DNA of 13,623 nucleotides, taken from NCBI GenBank assembly GCA_020047875.1, contig JAIFNE010000076.1, positions 1 through 13,623 of the forward strand, given 5' to 3'. Both the position numbers and the translations under genes were made by a program. Position 1 is the stretch's first letter; every line of letters starts with the position of its first letter. The notes beneath the pieces are model-generated. The model was not told the DNA's origin and made no database searches. It saw only the letters and a list, made by a program, of their open reading frames with translations. Below, piece after piece: positions 5,462 to 12,448 of this stretch. The DNA is from Hydrogenophaga sp. GTDB lineage: Bacteria > Pseudomonadota > Gammaproteobacteria > Burkholderiales > Burkholderiaceae_C.

Positions 5462-8266
5462 GTGTTCGCGCAGTACCAGATCATTCGTCGCAACGGAGCC
5501 GTGGTGTCGTTTGAACCCAGCAAGATCGCGGTGGCGCTCATGAAGGCGTTTCTGGCGGTTCACGGCACGCAGGGCGCGGCATCGGCCAGCGTGCGCGAGA
5601 CGGTGGACGAGCTGACCCAGGCCGTGGTGCGGGCCCTGATGCGCTCGCGCCCGGGCGGTGGCACCTTCCACATTGAAGACGTGCAGGACCATGTAGAACT
5701 CGGCCTGATGCGCAGCGGCCACCACGAAGTGGCGCGCGCCTATGTGCTGTACCGCGAGCGCCGCAGCCAGGAGCGCGCCCACCAGGTGCAAGCCGCCAAG
5801 CCCGCCGAGGCCGTGCTGCATGTGATGGACGGCGGGGAGCGCGTACCGCTGGATCTCGCGCGCCTGCAAGCCCTGATCGAAGCCGCCTGCCTGGGCCTGG
5901 GTGCCGACGTGAAGGCCGACCCCATCGTGGCCGAAACCAAGCGCAACCTCTATGACGGCGTGCCCATGGAAGAGGTCTACAAGGCGTCCATCCTCGCGGC
6001 GCGCACCCTGATCGAAAGAGACCCCGACTACACCTACGCGACCGCTCGCCTGCTGCTGCACACCATCGTCAAGGAAGTGCTGGGCGAAGACGTGCCGGCC
6101 ACTGAGATGGGCGCGCGCTACGCCGACTATTTCCCGCAGTTCATCAAGAAGGGCGTACAGAACGACCTGCTCGACGAGAAGCTGCAACAGTTCGACTTGC
6201 AGCGGCTGGGCGCCGCGCTCAAGCCCGAGCGCGACCTGCAGTTCGACTACCTCGGTCTGCAAACCCTGTACGACCGCTACTTTCTGCATGTGCGCAAGAG
6301 CCGCATTGAGCTGCCCCAGGCTTTCTTCATGCGCGTGGCCATGGGCCTCTCGCTCAACGAGATCGACCGTGAGGCCCGCGCCATCGAGTTCTACGAGGTG
6401 TTGTCCTCGTTCGACTTCATGTCATCCACACCCACGCTGTTCAACGCCGGCACCCTGCGCTCGCAGCTCTCCAGCTGCTACCTGACCACCGTGCCCGACG
6501 ACCTGGACGGCATCTACGAGTCCATCAAGGAAAACGCGCTGCTCTCCAAGTTTGCTGGCGGCTTGGGCAACGATTGGACGCGCGTGCGCGCGCTGGGCGC
6601 CCACATCAAGGGCACCAATGGCGAGTCGCAAGGCGTGGTGCCTTTCCTGAAAGTGGTCAACGACACCGCCGTGGCCGTGAACCAGGGTGGCAAGCGCAAG
6701 GGGGCGGTCTGCACCTACCTGGAAACTTGGCACCTTGACATTGAGGAATTTCTGGAACTGCGCAAGAACACCGGCGACGACCGCCGCCGCACCCACGACA
6801 TGAACACCGCGAACTGGATTCCCGACCTGTTCATGAAGCGGGTGATGGAAAAGGGCGAGTGGAGCCTGTTCTCACCCAACAACGTACCCGATCTGCACGA
6901 CCTGTTCGGCGCCGATTTCGAAAAGGCCTACTTGGCCTACGAAGAGAAGGCGGCTCGGGGTGAAATCAAACCCTATCGCAAGGTGGCCGCTACCGATCTG
7001 TGGCGCAAGATGCTGTCCATGCTGTTTGAGACCGGGCACCCGTGGATCACCTTCAAGGACGCCTGCAATGTGCGCAGCCCGCAGCAGCACATCGGCGTCG
7101 TACACAGCTCCAACCTGTGCACCGAAATCACGCTCAACACCAGCGACACCGAAACCGCGGTGTGCAACCTGGGCTCGATCAACCTGCTGCAACACCTGAG
7201 GCCTGACGCAGACGGCACCCCGGTGCTCGACCACGACAAGCTGCAGCGCACGATCAAGACCGCCATGCGCATGCTGGACAACGTGATCGACATCAACTAC
7301 TACGCGGTGAAGAAGGCGCGCGATTCCAACATGCGCCACCGCCCGGTGGGTCTTGGCATCATGGGCTTTCAAGACGCGCTGTACGCGCAGCGAATTGCCT
7401 ACGCCTCCAACGAAGCGGTCGAGTTTGCCGACCGCTCGATGGAAGCGGTGTGCTACTACGCTTACTGGGCCTCCACCGAGCTGGCGCGCGAGCGCGGCCG
7501 CTACGCCAGCTACAAAGGCTCGCTGTGGGATCGGGGTGTCCTGCCCAGCGACACGCTGGACCTGCTGGCGCGCGAGCGCGGTGGCTATGTGGATGTGGAC
7601 CGCTCGAGCAGCCTGGACTGGGAAGCGCTGCGCAAAAAGATCGCGGCCGACGGCATGCGCAACTCGAACTGCGTGGCCATCGCGCCGACCGCCACCATCT
7701 CCAACATCATCGGCGTGGATGCCTCCATCGAGCCCTGCTTTGGCAACCTCTCGGTGAAGTCCAACCTGTCGGGTGAGTTCACTGTGATCAACAGCGCCCT
7801 GGTGAAAGACCTCAAGCAGTTGGGCCTGTGGGACGACGTGATGGTGATGGACCTCAAACACTTCGACGGCTCGCTGCGTGCCATCGACCGGGTTCCGCAG
7901 AACATCAAGGCCCTGTACGCCACCGCGTTCGAGATCGAACCCCTGTGGCTGGTGGAAGCCGCCGCGCGGCGCCAGAAGTGGATCGACCAGGCGCAGAGCC
8001 TCAACATCTACATGGCTGGCGCGTCGGGCAAGAAGCTCGACGACACCTACAAACTTGCGTGGTTGCGTGGCCTGAAAACCACCTACTACCTGCGCACCTC
8101 ATCGGCCACGCAGGCGGAGAAATCCACTGGCCGCACCGGGCAACTGAACGCGGTCGCGGTGGGCGGTGAAGCCTCTGGATCAAGCGCCGCTGCTCTGGCG
8201 ATGGAACCCGCCACCGATGTGAAGTTTTGTGCGATCGACGACCCGGGTTGCGAAGCCTGTCAGTGA
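5462..8266 (+). CDS. nrdA: NrdA, class Ia ribonucleoside-diphosphate reductase large (alpha) subunit
   Basis: NrdA reduces ribonucleoside diphosphates to deoxyribonucleotides, using the radical made by NrdB. Counting from GTG 5462, residues 6-100 form an ATP-cone (IIRRNGAVVSFEPSK) for dATP/ATP activity control, and residues 120-215 look like a second, probably degenerate cone. The catalytic core has redox Cys339 (SSCYL), the radical cysteine and acid in NLCTE (Cys553, Glu555), Cys568 (AVCNLGS), the PTATIS loop, radical-transfer tyrosines 875-876 (TTYYLRT) and the C-terminal thiol pair CEAC. Cys339 to Cys553 spans 214 residues, as in E. coli (225 to 439). The start is uncertain. GTG 5462 is the first canonical start codon after the predicted transcript start but lacks a Shine-Dalgarno sequence. 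An upstream stretch from CTG 5405 (LHTAAAQ) resembles the usual MQTATQ-like N-terminus, so an ATG may have been lost. The frame stays open back to ampD. Confidence 0.93.
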   Translation: MFAQYQIIRRNGAVVSFEPSKIAVALMKAFLAVHGTQGAASASVRETVDELTQAVVRALMRSRPGGGTFHIEDVQDHVELGLMRSGHHEVARAYVLYRERRSQERAHQVQAAKPAEAVLHVMDGGERVPLDLARLQALIEAACLGLGADVKADPIVAETKRNLYDGVPMEEVYKASILAARTLIERDPDYTYATARLLLHTIVKEVLGEDVPATEMGARYADYFPQFIKKGVQNDLLDEKLQQFDLQRLGAALKPERDLQFDYLGLQTLYDRYFLHVRKSRIELPQAFFMRVAMGLSLNEIDREARAIEFYEVLSSFDFMSSTPTLFNAGTLRSQLSSCYLTTVPDDLDGIYESIKENALLSKFAGGLGNDWTRVRALGAHIKGTNGESQGVVPFLKVVNDTAVAVNQGGKRKGAVCTYLETWHLDIEEFLELRKNTGDDRRRTHDMNTANWIPDLFMKRVMEKGEWSLFSPNNVPDLHDLFGADFEKAYLAYEEKAARGEIKPYRKVAATDLWRKMLSMLFETGHPWITFKDACNVRSPQQHIGVVHSSNLCTEITLNTSDTETAVCNLGSINLLQHLRPDADGTPVLDHDKLQRTIKTAMRMLDNVIDINYYAVKKARDSNMRHRPVGLGIMGFQDALYAQRIAYASNEAVEFADRSMEAVCYYAYWASTELARERGRYASYKGSLWDRGVLPSDTLDLLARERGGYVDVDRSSSLDWEALRKKIAADGMRNSNCVAIAPTATISNIIGVDASIEPCFGNLSVKSNLSGEFTVINSALVKDLKQLGLWDDVMVMDLKHFDGSLRAIDRVPQNIKALYATAFEIEPLWLVEAAARRQKWIDQAQSLNIYMAGASGKKLDDTYKLAWLRGLKTTYYLRTSSATQAEKSTGRTGQLNAVAVGGEASGSSAAALAMEPATDVKFCAIDDPGCEACQ

Positions 8267-8278
8267 AGAAAGCGACGG

Positions 8279-8307
8279 CGCTCGGTGAGCTCTGCTGGCA
8301 CCGAGCG
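8279..8307 (+). other. Intercistronic hairpin between nrdA and nrdB
   Basis: Nine-base perfect arms, CGCTCGGTG (8279-8287) and CACCGAGCG (8299-8307), enclose an 11-base loop, 12 bases after the nrdA stop. No T run follows, so it is not an intrinsic terminator. It could protect the nrdA 3' end or tune the nrdA to nrdB ratio; that is inference. Confidence 0.5.
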
Positions 8308-8361
8308 AGCGCACCGCGATGCGACACAGCAACAACCCGAGCCGCTCACGTGCATGGATGC

Positions 8362-8390
8362 TTGGCGTTTCGTGCCCACACTTTGATAAT
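8362..8390 (+). promoter_or_regulatory. Candidate internal promoter for nrdB
   Basis: A possible -35 TTGGCG (8362-8367, four of six matches) and -10 GATAAT (8385-8390, five of six) are separated by exactly 17 bases. The transcript would begin near 8397, leaving about 14 bases before the nrdB ATG. I see no NrdR boxes here, so any output would escape the control acting upstream of nrdA. The local AT-rich sequence in a GC-rich setting supports the call, but it rests on pattern alone. Confidence 0.4.
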
Positions 8391-8410
8391 TGCTTGAACT
8401 GGATACTTCT

Positions 8411-9571
8411 ATGTTGAACTGGGACGAACAAGTCACTCCCGCCCTGAAGCCCGCCGCCACGTCGCTGCCACCCTTGAAGCCCGGTGCGCACGACCCGCTG
8501 CCCTCCTCAATCAGCTCCCCCAGCGCCACGCGGACCACCCCTGCGGCCACTGCCCACCGGGTGAATGCGGCAGACAAACGCATCATCAACGGCCAGACCG
8601 ACGTCAACCAGCTGGTGCCGTTCAAATACAAGTGGGCATGGGAAAAATACCTTGCCACCTGCGCCAACCACTGGATGCCGCAAGAGGTGAACATGAGCCG
8701 CGACATCGCGCTCTGGAAAGACCCCAACGGACTGACCGATGACGAGCGCCGCATCGTCAAGCGCAACCTGGGCTTCTTCGTCACCGCCGACTCGCTGGCT
8801 GCCAACAACATTGTGCTGGGCACCTACCGCCACATCACAGCGCCCGAGTGCCGCCAGTTCCTGCTGCGCCAGGCCTTCGAGGAAGCGATTCACACGCACG
8901 CCTATCAGTACATCGTGGAGTCGCTGGGTCTGGACGAGTCCGAAATCTTCAACGCCTACAACGAGGTGCAGTCGATTCGCGACAAGGACGAATTTCTGAT
9001 CCCCTTCATCGAGGCCATCAGCAACCCGAACTTTCACACTGGCACCCACGAAACCGACCAGACGCTGCTCAAGAGCCTGATCGTTTTCGCCTGCCTGATG
9101 GAGGGCCTGTTCTTTTATGTGGGCTTCACGCAGATCCTGGCGCTGGGTCGCCAGAACAAGATGACCGGCGCTGCCGAGCAGTACCAGTACATCCTGCGCG
9201 ACGAATCGATGCACTGCAACTTCGGCATCGATCTGATCAACGCGATCAAGATGGAGAACCCACTGTTGTGGACGTCTGAGTTCAAGGCCGAGATCAAGGC
9301 ACTGTTCGTCAAGGCGGTGGAGCTGGAGTACCGCTACGCGGAAGACACCATGCCGCGCGGTGTGCTCGGCATGAACGCGTCGATGTTCAAGGGCTACCTG
9401 CGCTACATCGCCAACCGGCGCGCCACGCAGATTGGCCTGGAGCCGATGTTTCCGAACGAAGAAAACCCGTTCCCCTGGATGAGCGAGATGATCGACCTCA
9501 AGAAAGAACGCAATTTCTTTGAAACCCGCGTGATCGAATACCAGACGGGCGGCGCCCTGTCCTGGGACTGA
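8411..9571 (+). CDS. nrdB: NrdB, class Ia ribonucleoside-diphosphate reductase small (beta) subunit
   Basis: NrdB holds the diiron centre and stable tyrosyl radical that NrdA needs. From ATG 8411 the product has 386 residues. Diiron ligands are Asp127, Glu158, His161, Glu231, Glu265 and His268, and the radical tyrosine is Tyr165. The spacings equal those of E. coli Asp84, Glu115, His118, Tyr122, Glu204, Glu238 and His241, so this is a canonical Tyr-radical, iron-type subunit. The first 45 or so residues are a Pro/Ser/Ala-rich tail before the conserved ADKRIINGQTDVNQL, as is usual in Burkholderiales. A TTG at 8390 opens the frame earlier, but ATG 8411 (MLNWDE) fits the family start; its Shine-Dalgarno sequence is weak. 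The gene is cotranscribed with nrdA across a 144-base gap and may also have its own promoter. It is followed by a clear terminator. Confidence 0.96.
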   Translation: MLNWDEQVTPALKPAATSLPPLKPGAHDPLPSSISSPSATRTTPAATAHRVNAADKRIINGQTDVNQLVPFKYKWAWEKYLATCANHWMPQEVNMSRDIALWKDPNGLTDDERRIVKRNLGFFVTADSLAANNIVLGTYRHITAPECRQFLLRQAFEEAIHTHAYQYIVESLGLDESEIFNAYNEVQSIRDKDEFLIPFIEAISNPNFHTGTHETDQTLLKSLIVFACLMEGLFFYVGFTQILALGRQNKMTGAAEQYQYILRDESMHCNFGIDLINAIKMENPLLWTSEFKAEIKALFVKAVELEYRYAEDTMPRGVLGMNASMFKGYLRYIANRRATQIGLEPMFPNEENPFPWMSEMIDLKKERNFFETRVIEYQTGGALSWD

Positions 9572-9621
9572 TCAGCCAGCCCGGGACCGGCTCCGTTTCA
9601 CACATGCTCCCTCCCCATTCG

Positions 9622-9663
9622 AAACCCCGTTCTCTGCACCTCGGTGTGGGCGACGGGGTTTTG
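9622..9663 (+). terminator. Rho-independent terminator of the nrdAB unit
   Basis: The nine-base stem AAACCCCGT (9622-9630) pairs with ACGGGGTTT (9653-9661), and the transcript ends in a T run (9659-9662). A small inner stem (CACC/GGTG) occupies the loop. It sits about 50 bases after the nrdB stop. Confidence 0.8.
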
Positions 9664-9675
9664 TCACGTCATTCA

Positions 9676-9718
9676 ACACCATGGTGTCTTGCATGGATGC
9701 ATCCATCCGACACCATGG
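9676..9718. repeat. Nested palindrome cluster (possible operator or cruciform)
   Basis: Three symmetric elements are packed into 43 bases. A perfect 12-base palindrome ACACCATGGTGT (9676-9687) comes first. A perfect 14-base palindrome ATGGATGCATCCAT (9693-9706) follows. An outer inverted repeat, CCATGGTGTC (9679-9688) with GACACCATGG (9709-9718), encloses the second palindrome in its 20-base loop. The cluster lies after the nrdB terminator and about 70 bases before the histone-like start codon. It is not followed by a T run. A regulatory site for the downstream gene is plausible but unproven. Confidence 0.6.
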
Positions 9719-9774
9719 CGCTGAATCGCTTCGCCGGCACCAAGATCGGCTGAAGTGCTCTTTGCAACTTGATC

Positions 9775-9780
9775 AAGGAG
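9775..9780 (+). promoter_or_regulatory. Strong ribosome binding site of the histone-like gene
   Basis: AAGGAG lies six bases ahead of ATG 9787. It fixes that start in preference to the in-frame TTG 9769 upstream. It is the strongest Shine-Dalgarno sequence in the window and suggests high expression. Confidence 0.85.
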
Positions 9781-9786
9781 AACACA

Positions 9787-10302
9787 ATGGCAACTGCGAA
9801 AAAAGCCCCGGCTAAGAAAGCCCCGGCGAAAAAGGCCCCTGCGGCCAAGACACCTGCTGCGAAGAAGGTAGCAGCACCCGCCAAGAAGGCAGCACCCGCG
9901 AAAAAGGCCGCTGCGGCCAAAACCGTGGTGGTGAAGAAGGCCGCTGCGGTTAAGAAGGCGGTGGTGAAGAAAGCCACAGCCGTGAAAAAGGCCGTGGTGA
10001 AGAAAGCCGCACCGGTGAAAAAGGCTGTTGTGAAGAAGGCGGCACCGGCGAAGAAAGCGGTGGCGACGAAGGCCGCGCCAGCGAAGAAGGCGGCACCTGC
10101 GAAGAGCGCAGCCCCGGCCAAGAAGCCGGCACCAACCAAGGCCGCGGCGCCGGCCAAGAAACCAGCGGTGAAGAAGGCTGCTCCGACAAAGGCAGTTTCA
10201 GCAAAAAAAGCTGAGCCGGCCAAGAAGCCGGCGGCACCGGGAGCCCAGACCAAGCTGAATCCTCAGGCTGCCTGGCCGTTTCCCACGTCCAGCAAGCCCT
10301 GA
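9787..10302 (+). CDS. Histone H1-like, lysine/alanine-rich DNA-binding protein
   Basis: A 171-residue protein made almost wholly of Lys, Ala, Pro and Val in repeated modules: PAKKA and APAKK near the N-terminus, VVKKA and AVKKA in residues about 48-95, then PAKK again. It resembles the C-terminal tail of eukaryotic histone H1 and bacterial AlgP/HphA-type proteins. The terminal 20 residues are non-repetitive and match the LNPxAAWPFPT tail that I recognise from Burkholderiales H1-like proteins. The extreme basic charge implies DNA binding and nucleoid compaction; there is no folded enzyme domain. It is a single-gene unit, framed by its own strong ribosome binding site and terminator, with a palindrome cluster upstream. 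Repeat number probably varies between strains, because the near-identical codon repeats invite slippage. Confidence 0.9.
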   Translation: MATAKKAPAKKAPAKKAPAAKTPAAKKVAAPAKKAAPAKKAAAAKTVVVKKAAAVKKAVVKKATAVKKAVVKKAAPVKKAVVKKAAPAKKAVATKAAPAKKAAPAKSAAPAKKPAPTKAAAPAKKPAVKKAAPTKAVSAKKAEPAKKPAAPGAQTKLNPQAAWPFPTSSKP

Positions 10303-10325
10303 AGTCGCCCTCGCGTGACTGGAAG

Positions 10326-10355
10326 AGCCCGGCGTCAAAGCGCCGGGCTTTTTTT
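10326..10355 (+). terminator. Rho-independent terminator of the histone-like gene
   Basis: A perfect nine-base stem, AGCCCGGCG (10326-10334) with CGCCGGGCT (10341-10349), has a six-base loop and runs directly into seven T residues (10349-10355). It starts 24 bases after the stop codon. It does not serve the convergent kinase gene, since no T run exists on the other strand. Confidence 0.95.
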
Positions 10356-10429
10356 CGCCTGTCGGCTCGTGTCGTGGGACGCTAACTGGTCAATGGAAGC
10401 ATGCTCCGGCATGAACGCGCGGAGCGACT

Positions 10430-11323
10430 TCAGGCGTTGGCGTCGAACCGGTAGTTCTGACCACCCCGGCTGGCGATTTTGGCGGCGCCGATGCGGTTAC
10501 CGAGCGCCACGCAGCGAACGAGATCCCAGCCCTGTGCCAGACCATGCAGCAAGGCTGCACGAAACGCATCGCCACAGCCGGTGGGATCGAGCACCTCGGC
10601 AGCGGCCACGCCAGGAATGTGGGTCCGGGCAGCTCGCTGCCACACCTCGCAACCCTGATCGGCCAGGGTGACCACCAGGCCCTCTACCCGCTCGGACAAC
10701 GCCGCCAGGGAGAGACCTGTGCGGTCGCACAGCATGCGGCCCTCGTAGTCATTGACAGTGACCCAGGTCGCCAGTTCGACAAACTGCGCCAGCTCGGGCC
10801 CGCTGAACATGGGCAACCCCTGACCGGGATCGAAAACAAACGGAATGCCCGCGGCATGCAGCTGCCGCGCATGGAGCAGCATGGCGTCGCGTCCGTCGGG
10901 CGCCACGATAGCGAGCCGGATGTCATCCCGCGCGGGCACCGGGTTGGTGTGGGCCTGCGACATGGCGCCTGGGTGAAAGGCCGTGATCTGGTTGTTGTCG
11001 CGGTCCGTCATGATCATCGCCTGGGCGGTGTAGCTATCGGCCGCTGTGGCGATGTGGCGCGTATCCACACCCAGCGCAGCCAGGCGGTCGAGGTACGCCA
11101 TGCCGTCGCTACCCAGGGTGGCCAGCGGCACAGCCTCGGTGCCCAGTTGTCGCAATCCGTAGGCGATGTTTCCCGCACAGCCACCGTACTCGCGCCGCAG
11201 GGCGGGCACCAGAAACGACACGTTGAGAATGTGCAGCTGGCTGGGCAGAATCTGCTCGGCAAAGCGGCCTTCGAAATTCATGATGGTGTCGAAAGCCAGC
11301 GACCCACAGACAAGAACAGCCAT
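10430..11323 (-). CDS. PfkB-family carbohydrate/nucleoside kinase
   Basis: A ribokinase-like (PfkB) sugar or nucleoside kinase of 297 residues. The N-terminal PfkB signature appears as YGGCAGNIAYGL (about residues 46-57). The C-terminal signature is DPTGCGDAF (246-254), with Asp252 as the predicted catalytic base and GCGD as the anion hole. The substrate cannot be fixed from sequence. The overall look (GGCAGN, ending in GGQN) resembles the group often annotated as carbohydrate or adenosine kinase, so adenosine is one candidate. ATG 11323 has a modest GGAAA ribosome binding site six bases upstream on the minus strand (11328-11332). It starts 20 bases after the stop of the zinc-ribbon gene, so the two are very probably cotranscribed. 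It converges on the histone-like gene. Confidence 0.9.
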   Translation of the reverse strand: MAVLVCGSLAFDTIMNFEGRFAEQILPSQLHILNVSFLVPALRREYGGCAGNIAYGLRQLGTEAVPLATLGSDGMAYLDRLAALGVDTRHIATAADSYTAQAMIMTDRDNNQITAFHPGAMSQAHTNPVPARDDIRLAIVAPDGRDAMLLHARQLHAAGIPFVFDPGQGLPMFSGPELAQFVELATWVTVNDYEGRMLCDRTGLSLAALSERVEGLVVTLADQGCEVWQRAARTHIPGVAAAEVLDPTGCGDAFRAALLHGLAQGWDLVRCVALGNRIGAAKIASRGGQNYRFDANA

Positions 11324-11343
11324 ACAGTTTCCAAATAAAAGTT

Positions 11344-12372
11344 TCAGGGATAAAAAACCAGGGCGCGGTAACCGGCCATCGGCAGGTCACCGCCCACCGA
11401 GAGCGACAGTCTCAGGCTGACCGGGACGGTGCTGGTGGCGGGCAACATGGGCGGAACGCCCGGTAGCTCTTCCGGCAAAAACACGCGGCGCGAAATCACG
11501 GCGTCTGCGGTGTCGGTCAGGCTGAGTTCGAGCGCAGGCACGGCCAGGGGAATGGCGGCGTTGTTCTTCAACACCAGATCGAACGAATAGAAATCGCCGA
11601 TTCGCCGCGTCAGGGTGGAACTGTCGATCACCACGGACTGAAGATCGCGGACCGCACCGATCGAGCAGCCCAAAGGCTGACACAGGCCCAAGAGCAGCGG
11701 CTGCCAGGCGGGATGGCTTGCTGCAAGCCGATCGCGCTCGTGCAGTGCCCACTGAGCAGCCAGCACCGCTGAGAGCAGCAGCGCCACCAGCGAGAGCAGC
11801 GCGCGCACGCCCGGGGACCGCCAGAACGCGCGCCGGCGGCCCTGGCGCATGAAGTCAGGTTCCCGGGCTGCGGGCGCCGGGCTGTTTGCAGGCTGATCGG
11901 CCGCGTGTTCAACGGCATGGAGGCCAGCAGGGGCCTGGGGCGCTGGTGCCGAAACCATCGCGGGGGCTGGCACCGCAAGGCTGGACATGGCAGCTTGCGG
12001 ATCGATCGCCGGCTTGCTGGGCAGGCTTTTGGCAAAGCGCTGCAATTCGGCATGAAAGTCAGCGGTTTCCCCGAGATCGTGGTCGCCTTGCTGCCGGGCG
12101 ACGAGCGCCGCGATGGTGGCGTTCGGCGCAGCGGTTTTCGGTAGCGACTGCTGCGACCGCACGGGCTCGTCAAGACGCGGGGGGGGCGGCGCTGCTGGCT
12201 CTCCAGAGCGCTCTGGCGCCACCGAGCCGGCCACCCAGTTTTCCAGGTAGCGCGTTGCATCGAAAACGTCGGAGCAGTGACCACAACGCACCCAGCCTGC
12301 CGAGAGTTTCAGCTGATCGGGAACGACCTTGAACTGCGTCGCACAGGCCGGACAGCGGGTGATGAGGCTCAT
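11344..12372 (-). CDS. Zinc-ribbon (MJ0042-type) and DUF3426 single-pass membrane protein
   Basis: A 342-residue protein in three parts. Residues 1-40 form a zinc ribbon with CPAC (Cys7, Cys10) and CGHC (Cys30, Cys33), of the MJ0042 type. Residues about 45-185 are a Pro/Ala/Gln-rich low-complexity linker. One transmembrane helix (about 190-212) leads to a C-terminal domain of about 130 residues that looks like DUF3426, a likely periplasmic beta-sandwich (SFDLVLKNNAAIPLAVPALEL). The function is unknown; a metal-sensing cytoplasmic head joined to a periplasmic domain is an inference. In Burkholderiales this gene commonly follows prmA, as it does here 76 bases downstream. The ATG at 12372 lacks a clear Shine-Dalgarno sequence, but the zinc ribbon begins at once, so the start is secure. 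Confidence 0.88.
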   Translation of the reverse strand: MSLITRCPACATQFKVVPDQLKLSAGWVRCGHCSDVFDATRYLENWVAGSVAPERSGEPAAPPPPRLDEPVRSQQSLPKTAAPNATIAALVARQQGDHDLGETADFHAELQRFAKSLPSKPAIDPQAAMSSLAVPAPAMVSAPAPQAPAGLHAVEHAADQPANSPAPAAREPDFMRQGRRRAFWRSPGVRALLSLVALLLSAVLAAQWALHERDRLAASHPAWQPLLLGLCQPLGCSIGAVRDLQSVVIDSSTLTRRIGDFYSFDLVLKNNAAIPLAVPALELSLTDTADAVISRRVFLPEELPGVPPMLPATSTVPVSLRLSLSVGGDLPMAGYRALVFYP

Positions 12373-12448
12373 GCGGCAATTATTGCAGGCAGCGCCAGCC
12401 GACGGCCCGCGAATACCGCGCTTGCGCGGGCGCCCGAGGCAGCGCAGG

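Noticed and set aside
6872..7861. 329-codon minus-strand frame inside nrdA
   Set aside because: It is a shadow of GC-rich coding sequence; the plus strand encodes unmistakable NrdA and the reverse product has no family features.
9669..10253. Long minus-strand frame rich in Ala, Phe and Gly opposite the histone-like gene
   Set aside because: It is the mirror of Lys/Ala codon repeats; the plus-strand frame has a strong ribosome binding site, a known tail motif and a terminator.
12405..12431. Inverted repeat GCCCGCG/CGCGGGC downstream of prmA as a terminator
   Set aside because: It is made only of G and C arms in a very GC-rich gap and has no T run on either strand.
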